Under the pieces are notes generated by a model. That model saw nothing but the letters and a program-made list of their open reading frames with translations, did no database searches and was not told the origin of the DNA. DNA of 64,000 nucleotides from Pulicaria dysenterica (Eukaryota > Streptophyta > Magnoliopsida > Asterales > Asteraceae), in NCBI GenBank assembly GCA_947179395.2, contig OX359290.1, positions 58,766,876 to 58,830,875 on the forward strand, in the 5' to 3' direction. This document shows, piece by piece, positions 53,941-64,000 of the stretch (position 1 is its first letter; the number at the start of each line of letters is the position of its first letter). Both the position numbers and the translations under genes were made by a program.

Positions 53941-54341
53941 GTGACTCTTACCAATTTTCACTTCGATCAAGTGAGTTTGATAAAAACCTATTGAAGTTAA
54001 TTCAGTTCGATGACCATCAACACTTGTCTTTTTGAAATGATTTTCCAATATAACATTTTGATATTTTTGATTTTAAAATTTCAATATGCAATTTTCACAA
54101 CAAAAACTCCCCCTCAACTTGTGCAATTATTTATATATATAAAAAATGATTTTGAGCGAGAGACAAAAATTTGTGTACTTATTATTTGTCTATATTTCTC
54201 CCCCTACACATATGCAATATGTGTATTTATATAGACACCCTCCCACTCGAGTCTTGCATATGTAATCAGCACAATTAAACAAACTGCATAATATCCATTC
54301 AAAACCTAACATATATAGAAAATAAAAGAAATAACAATATG

Positions 54342-55850
54342 TTAGATTCGTAAGTTGAGCATACCAAGCTTAGAAACGAAATCATTAAAACGACTTTCGT
54401 CTAATGGTTTAGTAAATAAGTCACCCAACTTATTGTGAGTTTGAACATACTGAAGTTCAATCAAACCTTTTTCAACATTATCTTTTATAAAATGATAACG
54501 AATATTAATGTGCTTTGCTTTAGAATGGTGTACCGAATTGCAAGATATTGCAATGGCAGACTGGGAATCACAGGGTAACGGAATCTTATCATACTGAAGC
54601 CCAAAGTATGAGAGCTGAGTACGTATCCATAAACTCTGAGAGCAGCACATCGCAGCTGCAACGTATTCTGCTTCAGCTGTCGAAGTGGACACACAATTCT
54701 GTTTCTTCGAAGCCCAACAGACTAAACGATTTCCCAAGAAATGTGCACTTCCAGAGGTGCTCTTTCTGTCTAACATGAATCCGGAATAGTTTGCATCTGA
54801 ATAAGCATACAAAACCAAAGTTGAATCTCTAGGATACCACAGACCAAGATCTACAGTCCCTTTGAGATATCTGAAAATTCATTTAACTGTTTGAAGATGA
54901 GACTATTTGGGATTTGCCTGGAAACGAGCATACAAACAAGTGGAAAACATGATATGTGGCCTACTCGCCGTCAGATACAGTAATGAACCAATCATACCCC
55001 TATATGTCTTTAAATCAGTAGGTGATCCTTCCAGATCAGCAGATAACTTTGTTTTTGCTGCCATAGGAGTAGAAATAGATGAACAGTTAGCCATTTCGTA
55101 CTTGTTTAATAAATCCTTGATGTACTTCGATTGGCTGATGAAAATGCCATGACCAAGCTGCTTGACTTGTAATCAGAGGTAAAAGGACATTTCACCCATC
55201 ATACTCATCTAGAACCGATTCACCATTGTTTTGGCAAATTCATCATTGTACTTCGGGTTTGTTGAACCAAAAATAATGTCATCAACATAAATCTGCACGA
55301 GAATCTTGTCTTTACCCTTGGCATTAACAAACATTGTGGTGTCTGTTTTTCCTTTAGTATAACCCTCAGAGAGAAGATATTCACATAAGACATCATACCA
55401 AGCACGCGGGGCTTGTTTCTGGCCATATAATGCCTTATAAAAAATATACACATGATGTGGATATTGAGAGTTAATAAATCCTTCATGCTGTGAGACATAA
55501 ACTTCCTCCTTGATAATTCCACTTAAGAAAGTTGTGTTCACGTCCATTTGAAAAAACTTTAAGACTAAGAAAGGCGGCATATGCTAAGAATAAGCGAATT
55601 GCTTCTATCCGAGCAACATAAGCGAATGTTTCATTATAATCAATGCCTTCATGCTGATTGTAACCTTTAGCCACCAATCGAGCTTTGTTACGAACCACCA
55701 CACCATCTGAATCCATTTTTTTTTTAAATCCACTTAGTCCCTACAAAAGATTTGCCATGTGGAAGAGGCACCAATCTCGAGACTTGTAAACGATAGAATT
55801 GATTTAATTCGTCTTGCATTGCAATAATACAGTCCGGATCTTCAACTGCT
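54342..55850 (-). pseudogene. Element E1 reverse transcriptase and RNase H
   Basis: RT begins before 55716 (ARLVAKGYNQHEGIDYNETFAYV) and continues at 55580-55209 (FFQMDVNTTFLSGIIKEEVY; LVQIYVDDIIFGSTNPKYND, catalytic YVDD present). Frame 55094-54903 follows (TYRGMIGSLLYLTASRPHIMF). RNase H is at 54818-54342 (DANYSGFMLDRKSTSGSAHF; STAEAEYVAAAMCCSQSLW; LGDLFTKPLDESRFNDFVSK). At least three frameshifts or stops separate the pieces. The motifs are those of the SIRE clade and parallel those of C. Confidence 0.9.
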
Positions 55851-56439
55851 TCACAGACTTTAGTGAGTACAATCATGCTAAGAAAACTAGATACTGACAC
55901 TCATTAGCAGTTGCCGACCGAGTGCAAACACCAGCATTTGTATTTCCAAGCATTTGTGACTCGGGGTGATGTCTTGTCCATTTTGTTTCACGGGGAGAAG
56001 AAGTTTGAGGAAAGAAAATTTCCCAAGATGGTATTTGCTCCGCAAGTTCAATAGACTCATTCAGATTTGTGTCGAATATTGGTAGCCTCTCAGATTCTTC
56101 TCAGGAGGTACCACCTCACGGGCTGGTAACAGAAATAGCCGGCGACTCTTCAGAAATAGCATTTGTGAATGGAGTCGTCTCTGTTACTGTTGGAGATGTA
56201 AGAGTAACACTCTCTTGATTAACTGATGCCCTGGGAACTAAAAACATTATCAAATCCAGAATGTAAGAAATCAAACATAAAGTCTAAATCATAAGAATTG
56301 GCATTGGACTCAGTATTTGTTTCTTTTCTCTGAAAAACCGGTTCTGAACTGACATGTCCAAAAACGTTCGTTGAGTGTACTTGTGGAAGTAATGTAACAT
56401 TTAATGAATCATCAAATGCAAAATTTATACATTCTTGTA

Positions 56440-57671
56440 CACTTTTCGTTCTTTTGTTGAAAACTCTATATGCTTTAGACTCTTGAGAATAACCTAGAAA
56501 AATTGCCCATCCGCCTTAGGGGAAAATTTACCTAAATTGTCTTTGTAATTTAAACAAAACACCTATTACCAAATATATGAAAATATTTGATATTAGGTAC
56601 CATTCCATTAGGCAATTCATATTGAGTTTTATTTAAACTTTATAATAGAAGAGCAATTCTGCGTATAGCAGGCGGTGCTGATTGCTTCAGCCCAAAAGGA
56701 AGGGGAAAGCCCGGAATATGACAGCATGGTATGCGCAGCTTTAACCAGAGTTCGGTTGAGATGTTCCACCACACCATTCTGTTGAGGTGTATATGCAACT
56801 TAAAATTGATGGCTAATTCCTACAAGTTTAAAATAACTCTTCAGAGTACTGTTTTTGAATTCAGTTCCATTATCTGTGCAAATGGAAACAATACTCTGAT
56901 TGTGCTTATTCTGCTGCTGCTTGATGAATGAAATAATTGTAGAAGCAGCTTCATATTTTGAACGTAGAAATTTGACCCAAGTATACCTTGAATAGTCATC
57001 CACCATGACAAGGATATACTTCTTCCCACTGCGTGACTGAATTCTCATAGGACCGCAGAGATCCATGTGTAACAGTTGAAGATCCTTTGTTGTACTTAAC
57101 ATTTGTTTTGAATTATGAGAGACCCTCTTCATTTTCCCTTTTTCACAATCTGCACACATATGATCCTTTTTTAATCTGAACTTTGGCAATCCTCTCACTA
57201 GGTCTCCGGTGACCAATTTGTTTACATCTGGAAAGTTCAAGTGAGATAGTTTCTGATGCCATTGCCAAGTAAGATCAGTTGAAGCCTCGGACAGTAGACA
57301 CACAGAATTAGAGGTGTTTAATTTTTCAGCTCAATGGAGTACAAATTTGAGTTTCTAGAACCAGAAAGCAGAACATCTCCATTCTCAGTAGAAACCGAAC
57401 ATGAATTCTTTTTGAACACCACATCAAGGTCTTTATCACAGAACTGCCCGATGTTGAACAAGTTATGACCCAAACCCTCCACATAAGAAACCTTCTTTAT
57501 TTTTATATTTTTCTTTTCAATATCTCCATACTCCAAGATTGGTACGACATTATCATTCCCAAAACGTACGTTTCCGGAGTACTTAGAAACATAGTTATTG
57601 AGAAGTCTCTTGTAACCTGTCATATGTTTGGTACATCCGGAGTCCAGGTACCATAGATTAGCCGCCTGCAA
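56440..57671 (-). pseudogene. Element E1 aspartic protease and integrase
   Basis: Frame 57671-57318 is the protease (MQAANLWYLDSGCTKHMTGY, DSG active site; GLGHNLFNIGQFCDKDLDVV). Frame 57303-56800 is integrase: WQWHQKLSHLNFPDVNKLV with HMCADCEKGKMKRV (zinc domain), LLHMDLCGPMRIQSRSGKKY and ICTDNGTEFKNSTLKSYF. After a stop comes TPQQNGVVEHLNRTLVKAA with the catalytic glutamate, and then broken sequence to about 56440 (FSPKADGQFF). The DDE triad is present. Confidence 0.9.
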
Positions 57672-57751
57672 AATGAAAAGAAATAAGATCTAGGTCCCCA
57701 TGTAGAAATGGGTCCTGAACTATTAGTATCCTGAGGGGTGAGTCTTTTCTT

Positions 57752-60155
57752 TTATCCAAGAATATGATTATGCACTAAAGAATCTCCATGTGAGTTATGC
57801 TTTGGAACCCACTTGGGAGTCAACTTTTTGATTAGAGGTAAGTGCATTTGCTGTTGAATCTTTTGTGTAGATGAATTAGATATTAAAGATGGATGAGGTT
57901 TAGAAGTGAAAGAATTTGCGGAAGCGATCGGTTTAGAAATCCATTTAGAAGCATGACGCTTAGAAACAGATTTAGACTTCTTAACCTCAGCCTGTTTTTG
58001 CTTTGCATGAGCATTAGAAGTGGAGTTTTTGACAACCCACTGTTGTGAATGTGGATTGTATGAAGAAGTATGCTGGACTTTCTTAGATTTAGATGATTGA
58101 GAACGTGTAGAATTCTTCACGCGTTGTTAAATGCAGAAAACTCACTCCTTCTATACTCCTCCAATTCACCATGGTCCGTATACGTTTCGAAATGTTAACA
58201 CGATTTAACGTGTAGAAATGATGTTTGGTAATCCATTGATGGATTACATGACCCTTAGAATCGATGAATGAAACAAGTACTTGATTGACATAAAATTCGT
58301 TCCAATGCATACACAATTTAATACCAATAAATTTGAATTCACAATGACCATGCAAACAACCGTCACTCATCCAAAACATTTTTGAAGCAAGGTTTTCATT
58401 CGTATTAAATACCGAACAAGTTGTTTGAAACATCAAAATGTTTTGACAAACCGAGGTAGAACTAGTACATAACCTATTTGACTTAGGTATGACTCTTCTC
58501 CATTTTGCTTTTATTTTACCCTCCTCTCTCGCTTTCTTCACATCTGCAGCATAATCAAACATGTTAGTTTTTACTCTTGGCCGACTTCCACCTGCTGCAG
58601 AAGATTCAGGTTTATCAGACAGAACATGAGAGACGTGACAATTTGCATGTGTCTGTGTTGGATTATAAATCTGTTTTAACTTTTTATTTACCAGTGAATA
58701 GTTATTAACAGATTTATTTGAAACTTGAGTGACATTTGAAGAGATGGAAACTGGAGAGGACTTGTCACTCATATCAGTAACAGTGAATGAAACAGATGAA
58801 ACTGTATTCTCTTGAGGAGATGGAACATAAATTGGAATTGGATTGTTCAATTTATATGTGAGACTGCCTACTTTTTCTTGTAACTCATCATTCTCAATAC
58901 ACAACTTATCAATGATTTTCTCATCATATTTCCTCAACGTGGACAATCTTTGATTAAGCTCAGCGTTAGCTCGCATTCAATCAACAAGAGTTGAATCTTG
59001 TGGTGAGAAAGGTGACGAATCAGCACAAGTTGATGGAATCGAAGGTGACAATTGTACAGATGATGAGGAAGTGATTATACTATTAGAAGAATTAGAATGG
59101 ATCAAGGAATTAATATCGCTCAACACTTGAGAAGTGAAGCAATATTCATGTAAGGCATAAAAGTGTTTGAGCAATTCCACACAAGGAATATACTCCATCA
59201 TAGGTTTAGACACACAACGACCATACAATTCCTCGTCAGTGTACACTGAAGAAGGTGTACCACACGTTTTGAACTTATAAGACCCATTGGAATAAGTTGC
59301 ATTTAATTCAGAGTAGTCATAAGGAATTTCTGATCGTTGCGTCAAACTTCGCTTGACCTCCTCTTCACATTTTTCTTCTTCTTGTCCCACAAACACCATT
59401 CGTGCAGTTAATCCCTCACCAAAGAGTTATGCATTGTAGAATTGAGTGGATGTAACCTTGCTTAAGACTTGTGGATTTTCAAATCCCAAACCTTCAAAAG
59501 TTCATCAACTATATGATCTCTCATTTTGTTTGTGTAAGAAAATTGTTTGTTCGCTTTGACCTCGTTTGATTAAATCTTCAAGTTCTTTAACTTTGGAAGT
59601 CAACTCACATATTTTTCATTGGAGAAACTCTGAATCCTTCTCTACACTTATGCGTTCAACTTTGAGATCATGAATGGTTTTGCTTGTTTCGTGAGTTATT
59701 TTTATAAGTTCAGATTCTTTTTCTGATAATTGAACTTTTGAATCATTTAAGTCGTTTTCCAGTTGTTCAATTACAGAATGAGCTTCTTCCTTTTGACTTT
59801 TTATCACTTGTTTTAAAGCTTTATTTTTGGTTGTCAGGTTACTAACTTTTGATTGTAGGTTTTTTATTCTTTTTAAGACTGTGTGAAGATGTGCAATGTT
59901 CAACCCTGCAGACAAATCAAAGTTAGTTTGTACCTGAGTAGTCTCTTCTTCCTCAAGCTGAGTATCAGATTTGTCAAATGTAGGACAATCCTCACTGTTT
60001 TCATTTACGTCTCTTCAATCCACCTTTGCCATGAGACAGAATTAAGCTTGATCTTCAGCATCAAGGTCTGTTTCAGTATCTATATCAGTAAGAAACTTAT
60101 CCTCTTCAACCATAAGCACTTTGATGATCCCGTGTTTATAATACGGATGAAGCAA
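57752..60155 (-). pseudogene. Element E1 gag, 5' truncated
   Basis: The start is lost to element E2. From 60155 the frame reads LMVEEDKFLTDIDTETDLDA and CLMAKVD, then a coiled coil at 59915-59616 (LKRIKNLQSKVSNLTTKNKA; QLSEKESELIKITHETSK). It goes on at 59399-58977 (VFVGQEEEKCEEEVKRSLTQ), 58976-58089 (coiled coil plus FDYAADVKKAREEGKIKAKW) and 58120-57752 (Ser/Lys-rich, QKQAEVKKSKSVSKRHASKW). I see no zinc knuckle. A long coiled-coil gag of this sort is usual in SIRE-like elements. Four or more frame breaks are present. Confidence 0.75.
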
Positions 60156-60202
60156 TGCTAGAGTCTAATATTTCTAGTGTGTGTTTGTGTGTGTATTCGG
60201 TT

Positions 60203-60238
<36 letters not shown>

Positions 60239-60379
60239 GAGAGCTATTGAGAGAAACATAAACAAAAGATAAGTTGAAATGCAAAGTTTAGCTTAGAATT
60301 GTGGGGCAAATGCCTTTATATAGTATTTGCCCAACTTTGAGTTATTTACATATTACACCCTCACTTTAATAATCTAACA
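60156..60379 (-). repeat. 3' LTR of element E2 (outer boundary uncertain)
   Basis: The inner end CTAACA at 60379 abuts the polypurine tract. The outer end is probably TGCTAG at 60156, where E1 gag homology stops, giving about 224 bp; anything from 60123 to 60156 is possible. It contains a TATA box (minus strand, CTATATAAAGG, 60324-60313) and a (GA)n run of about 30 bases (60205-60236) in the transcribed part. Confidence 0.6.
60313..60324 (-). promoter_or_regulatory. TATA box of E2 LTR
   Basis: The minus strand reads ACTATATAAAGGC, an excellent plant TATA box 60 bases from the U3 start. Confidence 0.6.
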
Positions 60380-60390
60380 ATCTCCCCCTA
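60380..60390 (-). other. Polypurine tract of E2
   Basis: The minus strand reads TAGGGGGAGAT directly before the LTR start TGTTAG. Confidence 0.75.
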
Positions 60391-60430
60391 AGTGAGGTGT
60401 GTAATGATTCACAACAAATAAATACATAAA

Positions 60431-63400
60431 TCATTCATAGGCTGATTTGTTGCGAATCCCGAATGCCACTTGCCACTTCTTTACTTGCCTTCTGTTTGAC
60501 AGTGCAGTCTTCATCTGTTCTATAGCGCGATAGGCCTGGACATGTTGATCATAAGTGTAGGCCTCACGGTTATCCCATACCTTCTGATGTATCTTGTGAT
60601 GAAGGATTTTCAATGTGCCGTCTGAGTAGGACATCAGCTCATCAAGTCTTATGAAGATCTTTTCCCCTTTGGGGTTCTTGGAGACGACTCCTCGTTCACC
60701 CTTGAAGCTTTCATGTCCTTCATCAATCACAGTCAACTCTTCAAGCTTTTCAATGTCTGGATGGATCTGGTTAGGCTTTAAGAGATTGATTTTTCCTGTA
60801 ATTGTTCTCGGCTCCAAGTTGCAGATCATGCTCCTCTATGAATTCCATCAGATTTCTTAAGTATCTCATCAAAGCAGCTCTCCCAAATTCTTCTTCTGGC
60901 CACTTTCCTTTCTTCTGAGAAAGAGTGTCAAAGATAAAGCTAATGTCTTCAACTTTTACAAACCTAAGATCTGCTTCGGTGACGAAGTATGTTAGGTTGT
61001 TTGCTCTCTTGACGGGAAAGATGGCATACTTTATTCTGAAGGTGGTTTGAGTGTAGACATTGATGAGTTCAACGATTGGATATTCTGATTTGTTCTCTTC
61101 TGGATTAGACATACACTGAGTGAGGATGTGTTCATATCTTCTTCTTTGTTTATCATCCATATTCCGCAACTCTGGAGGGATAACCTGTATTTGTTTGCTG
61201 CAAAAGATGTCTGAGATTCTTTCTTCAAGATTATCATCATTAACATAATAGTTTTTCCATAAAGGTTGCAGGCCTGGACTTCTGGTGAACATGTTTCCTG
61301 CATCAAGACCTAGATCCCCACGGTACACTGGAGGAGCAGGTGGCACTATGAAGCTCTGTGGCAAAGGCCATTCAGATTCTTGTCTTGCTTTCTCAGCTGC
61401 CTCTTTCTGTCTGTTTCTTTCAAGTACAACGGCAGCAGATTCTTGAAACTTACCAGGAGGAGGAGGGAATATTTCATGAACTTCAATGTTTACTCCACTG
61501 AGAACCCTAGACACGTCAAAGGTGGTTTTCTTCTGTTTATGTTTCCTTCTAGCTGCCCTTCTAGAGATTGATGCCCATTCTTTTCTTTTCAGTGCAAGCT
61601 CTCTTTCACTGATGATATCATCAAATCTGTGGACAATTCTGGATGAAGCTGGACATGTAATGTCTTTCACATATTCATCTATATCTCTGAACATATCACG
61701 AAATTCAGGATCCTCAGGTTCCTCCTCTGGTTGAGCAGAACTGCTTTCTCCTATATGCCTTGCGGGTGATGTGTGTATGGACTCATATAAATCCTCCATT
61801 TCTTCCTCTGAGTCACTAAACAAGTCAAACATCTCGGCATGGGACTACTCGTAAGGTATTTCACCTTCTTCAAGATCGATTGGCCTTGGTTCAGAATGTT
61901 GCTGAGTTGCATAAAGTACAATTTGTTTGTTAGCTTTTTCTTTTTGTTGTTGTTTATAAACTTCATCGGCCAATTGTTGTGTAGTTTGTTGTTATTGTTG
62001 ACTCCCGGACCCAGCTGAACTTATACCTGCATATAGATATGAACTCAAACGCGGAACAGGTATAGTAGGAACGTGAGAGGGAGATGTCTCCTGAGCAGGT
62101 ACAATAGCAACCACAGAGGGAGATGTCATATACATTCTTCTCGTCTTCTCCCCCTTGGGTTGATCATCAGGATCTTGATCATCCCGTCTCCTTTTGCTGC
62201 TTTGGGCCTGAGCCTGACAGGTTTGTTCAAGTAGCTTCAACCTGTCAGTAACCTTTTCTAAAGAGGTATAGAAGCCTCTAGTCACCCCATCTATCTTGTT
62301 GTTGACATCTTCATGAAACTCATGAAAGTCATCCAAGGAGATTCCCCGTGGACATTGTTCATTGCGTAGAGTTGTCAGAAGGTCTTGATCATGAGCTGAT
62401 TCTGGCCTCTGTTCCAGAAGTTTAACATACAACAAGCTCTTTAAAGTATCCACATACATAGATGCTGGATCAGGTTGTGATTGATGCTCTGGCACTGGAG
62501 ATCTAGCAGTAAGGAGTGCCTCAATCCTATTGAGTTGCTGTTGCTGGGCCTGGGAGGATTGTTCTATCCGATCAAACTTTTGATTTGATGTCTGTAGTTG
62601 TTGGTGGATTGGTTCCACGGCTTGTTGAATATAATCTTGAAGTTCTGCACTTGTCACAAACCCGGAATCACGAAGACTTCCGGTTGAGGTACCAGCCACG
62701 GAGGCAGTACCACCTACTGGAGCAGCAGAGATGTTGGCTCGAGCAGGATTTCCTTCTAATCCTCGAATGGAACCTAGAGAGGTACCACCTGTAGAAGTTG
62801 AGGAAGCTTTACTGACGTACAAGCTTAGTGCATCGATTGTAACCCGGTATTGATCAAGATAGGCCGAAATCCGCGGTAGATCGAGTTGTGCATTGAAAGG
62901 AGTCGAGGACGAGGGAGGCGGTCCTCTAAGTTCAATAGGTCTAACTCCCGATTGAGGTAGACCTAGTGTATGTGCTAAAACCCTGTGCAATGAAGACAGT
63001 GCGTGTTGAGAGACACCATAGTAGCTTGGTGGGGCAGAAACTTGCACGGGTGGGATCACCGCGACTTGTTCAATATGAGACCCAACAATGCTAGGCCCCA
63101 TAGCAGATGTGGCTTCCCGGCTTTCTGGGTTTAGGAGACCCTCAGCACTCTGTTTTTCTTTTCTCACCTCCTCTCTTTCACTCATACTCCTAACCACAAT
63201 ACTATCTTCATCTTCACCACTACCAACAGCATACCCAGCATATTGATCAAGTTGTATTGGAGAATAGGGGGTGACAGAGCCAGTTTCAACAGACAGGCTA
63301 TGAGTTGGAGAAGTGACTGGAATGTCATGGTCTGGGCTACAATTGCCTAGCCGGTGGTAGGAAATTCAGTAGGTTGCAAAGAGATGACAGACCACCAGGT

Positions 63401-63999
63401 TGTGGAATGACCGGAGTAGGTTGAATGGGGTGTGTCTGGTCAGGAGAAGTAGTATCGTGTTCAGTTAACTTCATGAAAGATGGTGTGCTTTCAGATGGTT
63501 GGTCTATTGGTTGCTCAGGGGTGCTCATAGGAGAAGTAATAGGTTCAAAGACAGGGGCACCCCTTGGTTGAGAAGCCGACTCATCATCAGAAGACTCAGA
63601 ACTGGATGACTCAGAAGCGTCAAGACCAAGTTCTGTTAGTACAGCTTGAGTGTGGGTGGATTGAGAAAGAGATTGGATAATGGTTTGGATGGTGGCGGGA
63701 TCATATGCATCCCTCCCTCTCTAGTCTCACCACATTTAGCCGCTTCTCTGCCCCTCTCAACATTTTCGCTCTCCACTTCCCTCTCAGCATCTCCCATAGA
63801 TGTCTGAGGCCTATTCTCTATTTCCTCACCAGGTGCTACTCCTCCCTGGGCAGGTATGGCCGGCTCTGGCACAACCATGGGAGGCATTCCTACACTCGCC
63901 CTATAACTCACAAGTATATCATTCTGCTCAAATAAATCAAGGAGAGATACAGGGAATGGTCTTGGAATAGGCAGATTGGCCGGAATGGCAGGTTTAATA
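60431..63999 (-). pseudogene. Element E2 ORF3 (nearly intact)
   Basis: Five long pieces cover about 1150 residues: from 64000 to 63636 (LLDLFEQNDILVSYRASVGM), 63528-63337, 63197-61992 (401 residues), 61832-60771 (353 residues) and 60829-60431. The 401-residue piece has a Ser/Pro/Gln-rich part, a coiled coil (QLQTSNQKFDRIEQSSQAQQ) and a basic patch SKRRRDDQDPDDQPKGEKTR. The 353-residue piece is acidic, then basic (ISRRAARRKHKQKK), then has a folded-looking C-terminal region (QVIPPELRNMDDKQRRRYEH; YPIVELINVYTQTTFRIKYA). No signal peptide, transmembrane helix or glycoprotein pattern is visible, so an envelope role is doubtful; a nuclear, DNA- or RNA-binding role fits the basic patches better. 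This is inference. Confidence 0.7.
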
Positions 64000-64000
64000 T

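Larger units (their letters stand above)
53177..54341 (-). other. Element E1 spacer between pol and ORF3
   Basis: This is 1.16 kb without a credible ORF. It contains repeated TTCGATGA/TCATCGAA motifs (53725-54015), a TATA box (53671), a perfect palindromic G-box and three purine-rich runs on the minus strand (complements of CTCCCCCTC at 54107, CTCCCCCTAC at 54198 and CCCTCCCACTC at 54238). It looks like a promoter region for ORF3. Confidence 0.6.
49391..60155 (-). mobile_element. SIRE-like Ty1/copia retrotransposon E1, both ends missing
   Basis: Minus-strand order is gag (truncated by E2 at 60155), protease, integrase, RT, RNase H, spacer with dyads and TATA box, ORF3. ORF3 is cut about 80 residues before its end at 49391, where viral RT sequence begins. 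It has the same plan as C but differs in sequence, spacer motif and gag, so it is another family of the same clade. Confidence 0.88.
60156..64000 (-). mobile_element. SIRE-like copia element E2 (3' part: ORF3 and 3' LTR)
   Basis: Minus-strand order is ORF3 (from beyond 64000 to 60431), polypurine tract (60390-60380), 3' LTR (60379 to about 60156). Its 5' part is outside the window. It lies in the gag of E1. ORF3 is homologous to that of E1 but far better preserved, so E2 is the younger insertion. Confidence 0.82.

Noticed and set aside
60205..60236. (GA)n run as an insulator or GAGA-factor site
   Set aside because: It is a plain microsatellite in the transcribed part of a short LTR; nothing else supports a regulatory role.

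Overview
This window looks like heterochromatic nuclear DNA of a flowering plant, probably a eudicot. It is a pile of nested retroelements with no intact cellular gene. The support is a series of plant-type Ty1/copia and Ty3/gypsy LTR retrotransposons with initiator-Met-tRNA primer sites (TGGTATCAGAG) and 5-bp target duplications, a Mutator-like DNA element with a 9-bp duplication, an endogenous plant pararetrovirus (Caulimoviridae) and AT-rich microsatellites. An Asteraceae source is only a loose impression. Nearly every reading frame carries nonsense codons or frameshifts, so coding features are given as pseudogenes.

Layout, left to right. 1-3849: minus-strand copia element A (integrase, protease, gag, leader, 5' LTR), cut by the window edge and inserted into the protease gene of B. 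3850-7248: minus-strand SIRE-like copia element B (gag, 5' LTR). 7249-13390: minus-strand endogenous badnavirus-like sequence (movement protein, coat protein, protease), with a threefold tandem amplification near its zinc-finger region and a 1.18-kb Mutator-like element at 11710-12887. 13391-22891: minus-strand SIRE-like element C with gag, pol, a spacer with its own TATA box, and a third ORF (ORF3); its 3' LTR is missing. 22892-23619 and 47436-48028: two halves of a plus-strand viroplasmin/transactivator-like gene, split by gypsy element F (23620-47430, target duplication CTTAC). 48047-48170: promoter-like repeats and microsatellites. 49168-49387: a plus-strand fragment of caulimovirid reverse transcriptase. 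49391-60155: minus-strand SIRE-like element E1. 60156-64000: 3' LTR and ORF3 of a second such element, E2.

Element F is itself layered. H, a small non-autonomous LTR element, sits in its 5' LTR (25825-28350, target duplication TACCG), and a truncated copy sits at the same place in the 3' LTR. G, a truncated minus-strand gypsy element, replaces much of F pol (32137-35346). D, a complete 7.9-kb gag-only copia-type element, sits in the F 3' LTR (36820-44730, target duplication TATAT).

The most interesting pattern is that six LTR families here each carry their own short dyad-symmetric motif in multiple copies: GTTAGCGSCGCTAAC in A/D, CTACGGCCGTAG in G, TCGGANTCCGA in H, ACTCAGCTTGA with its reverse complement in B/C, TTCGATGA/TCATCGAA in E1, and CTATTGT/ACAATAG in F. 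In A, C and D the motifs lie in the U3 part of the LTR upstream of a TATA box. In C and E1 they also lie upstream of a second, internal TATA box in front of ORF3. The second main point is a pararetrovirus combining badnavirus-type zinc fingers with a viroplasmin-type gene. The third is F, which seems to have transposed with passenger H already inside its LTR.
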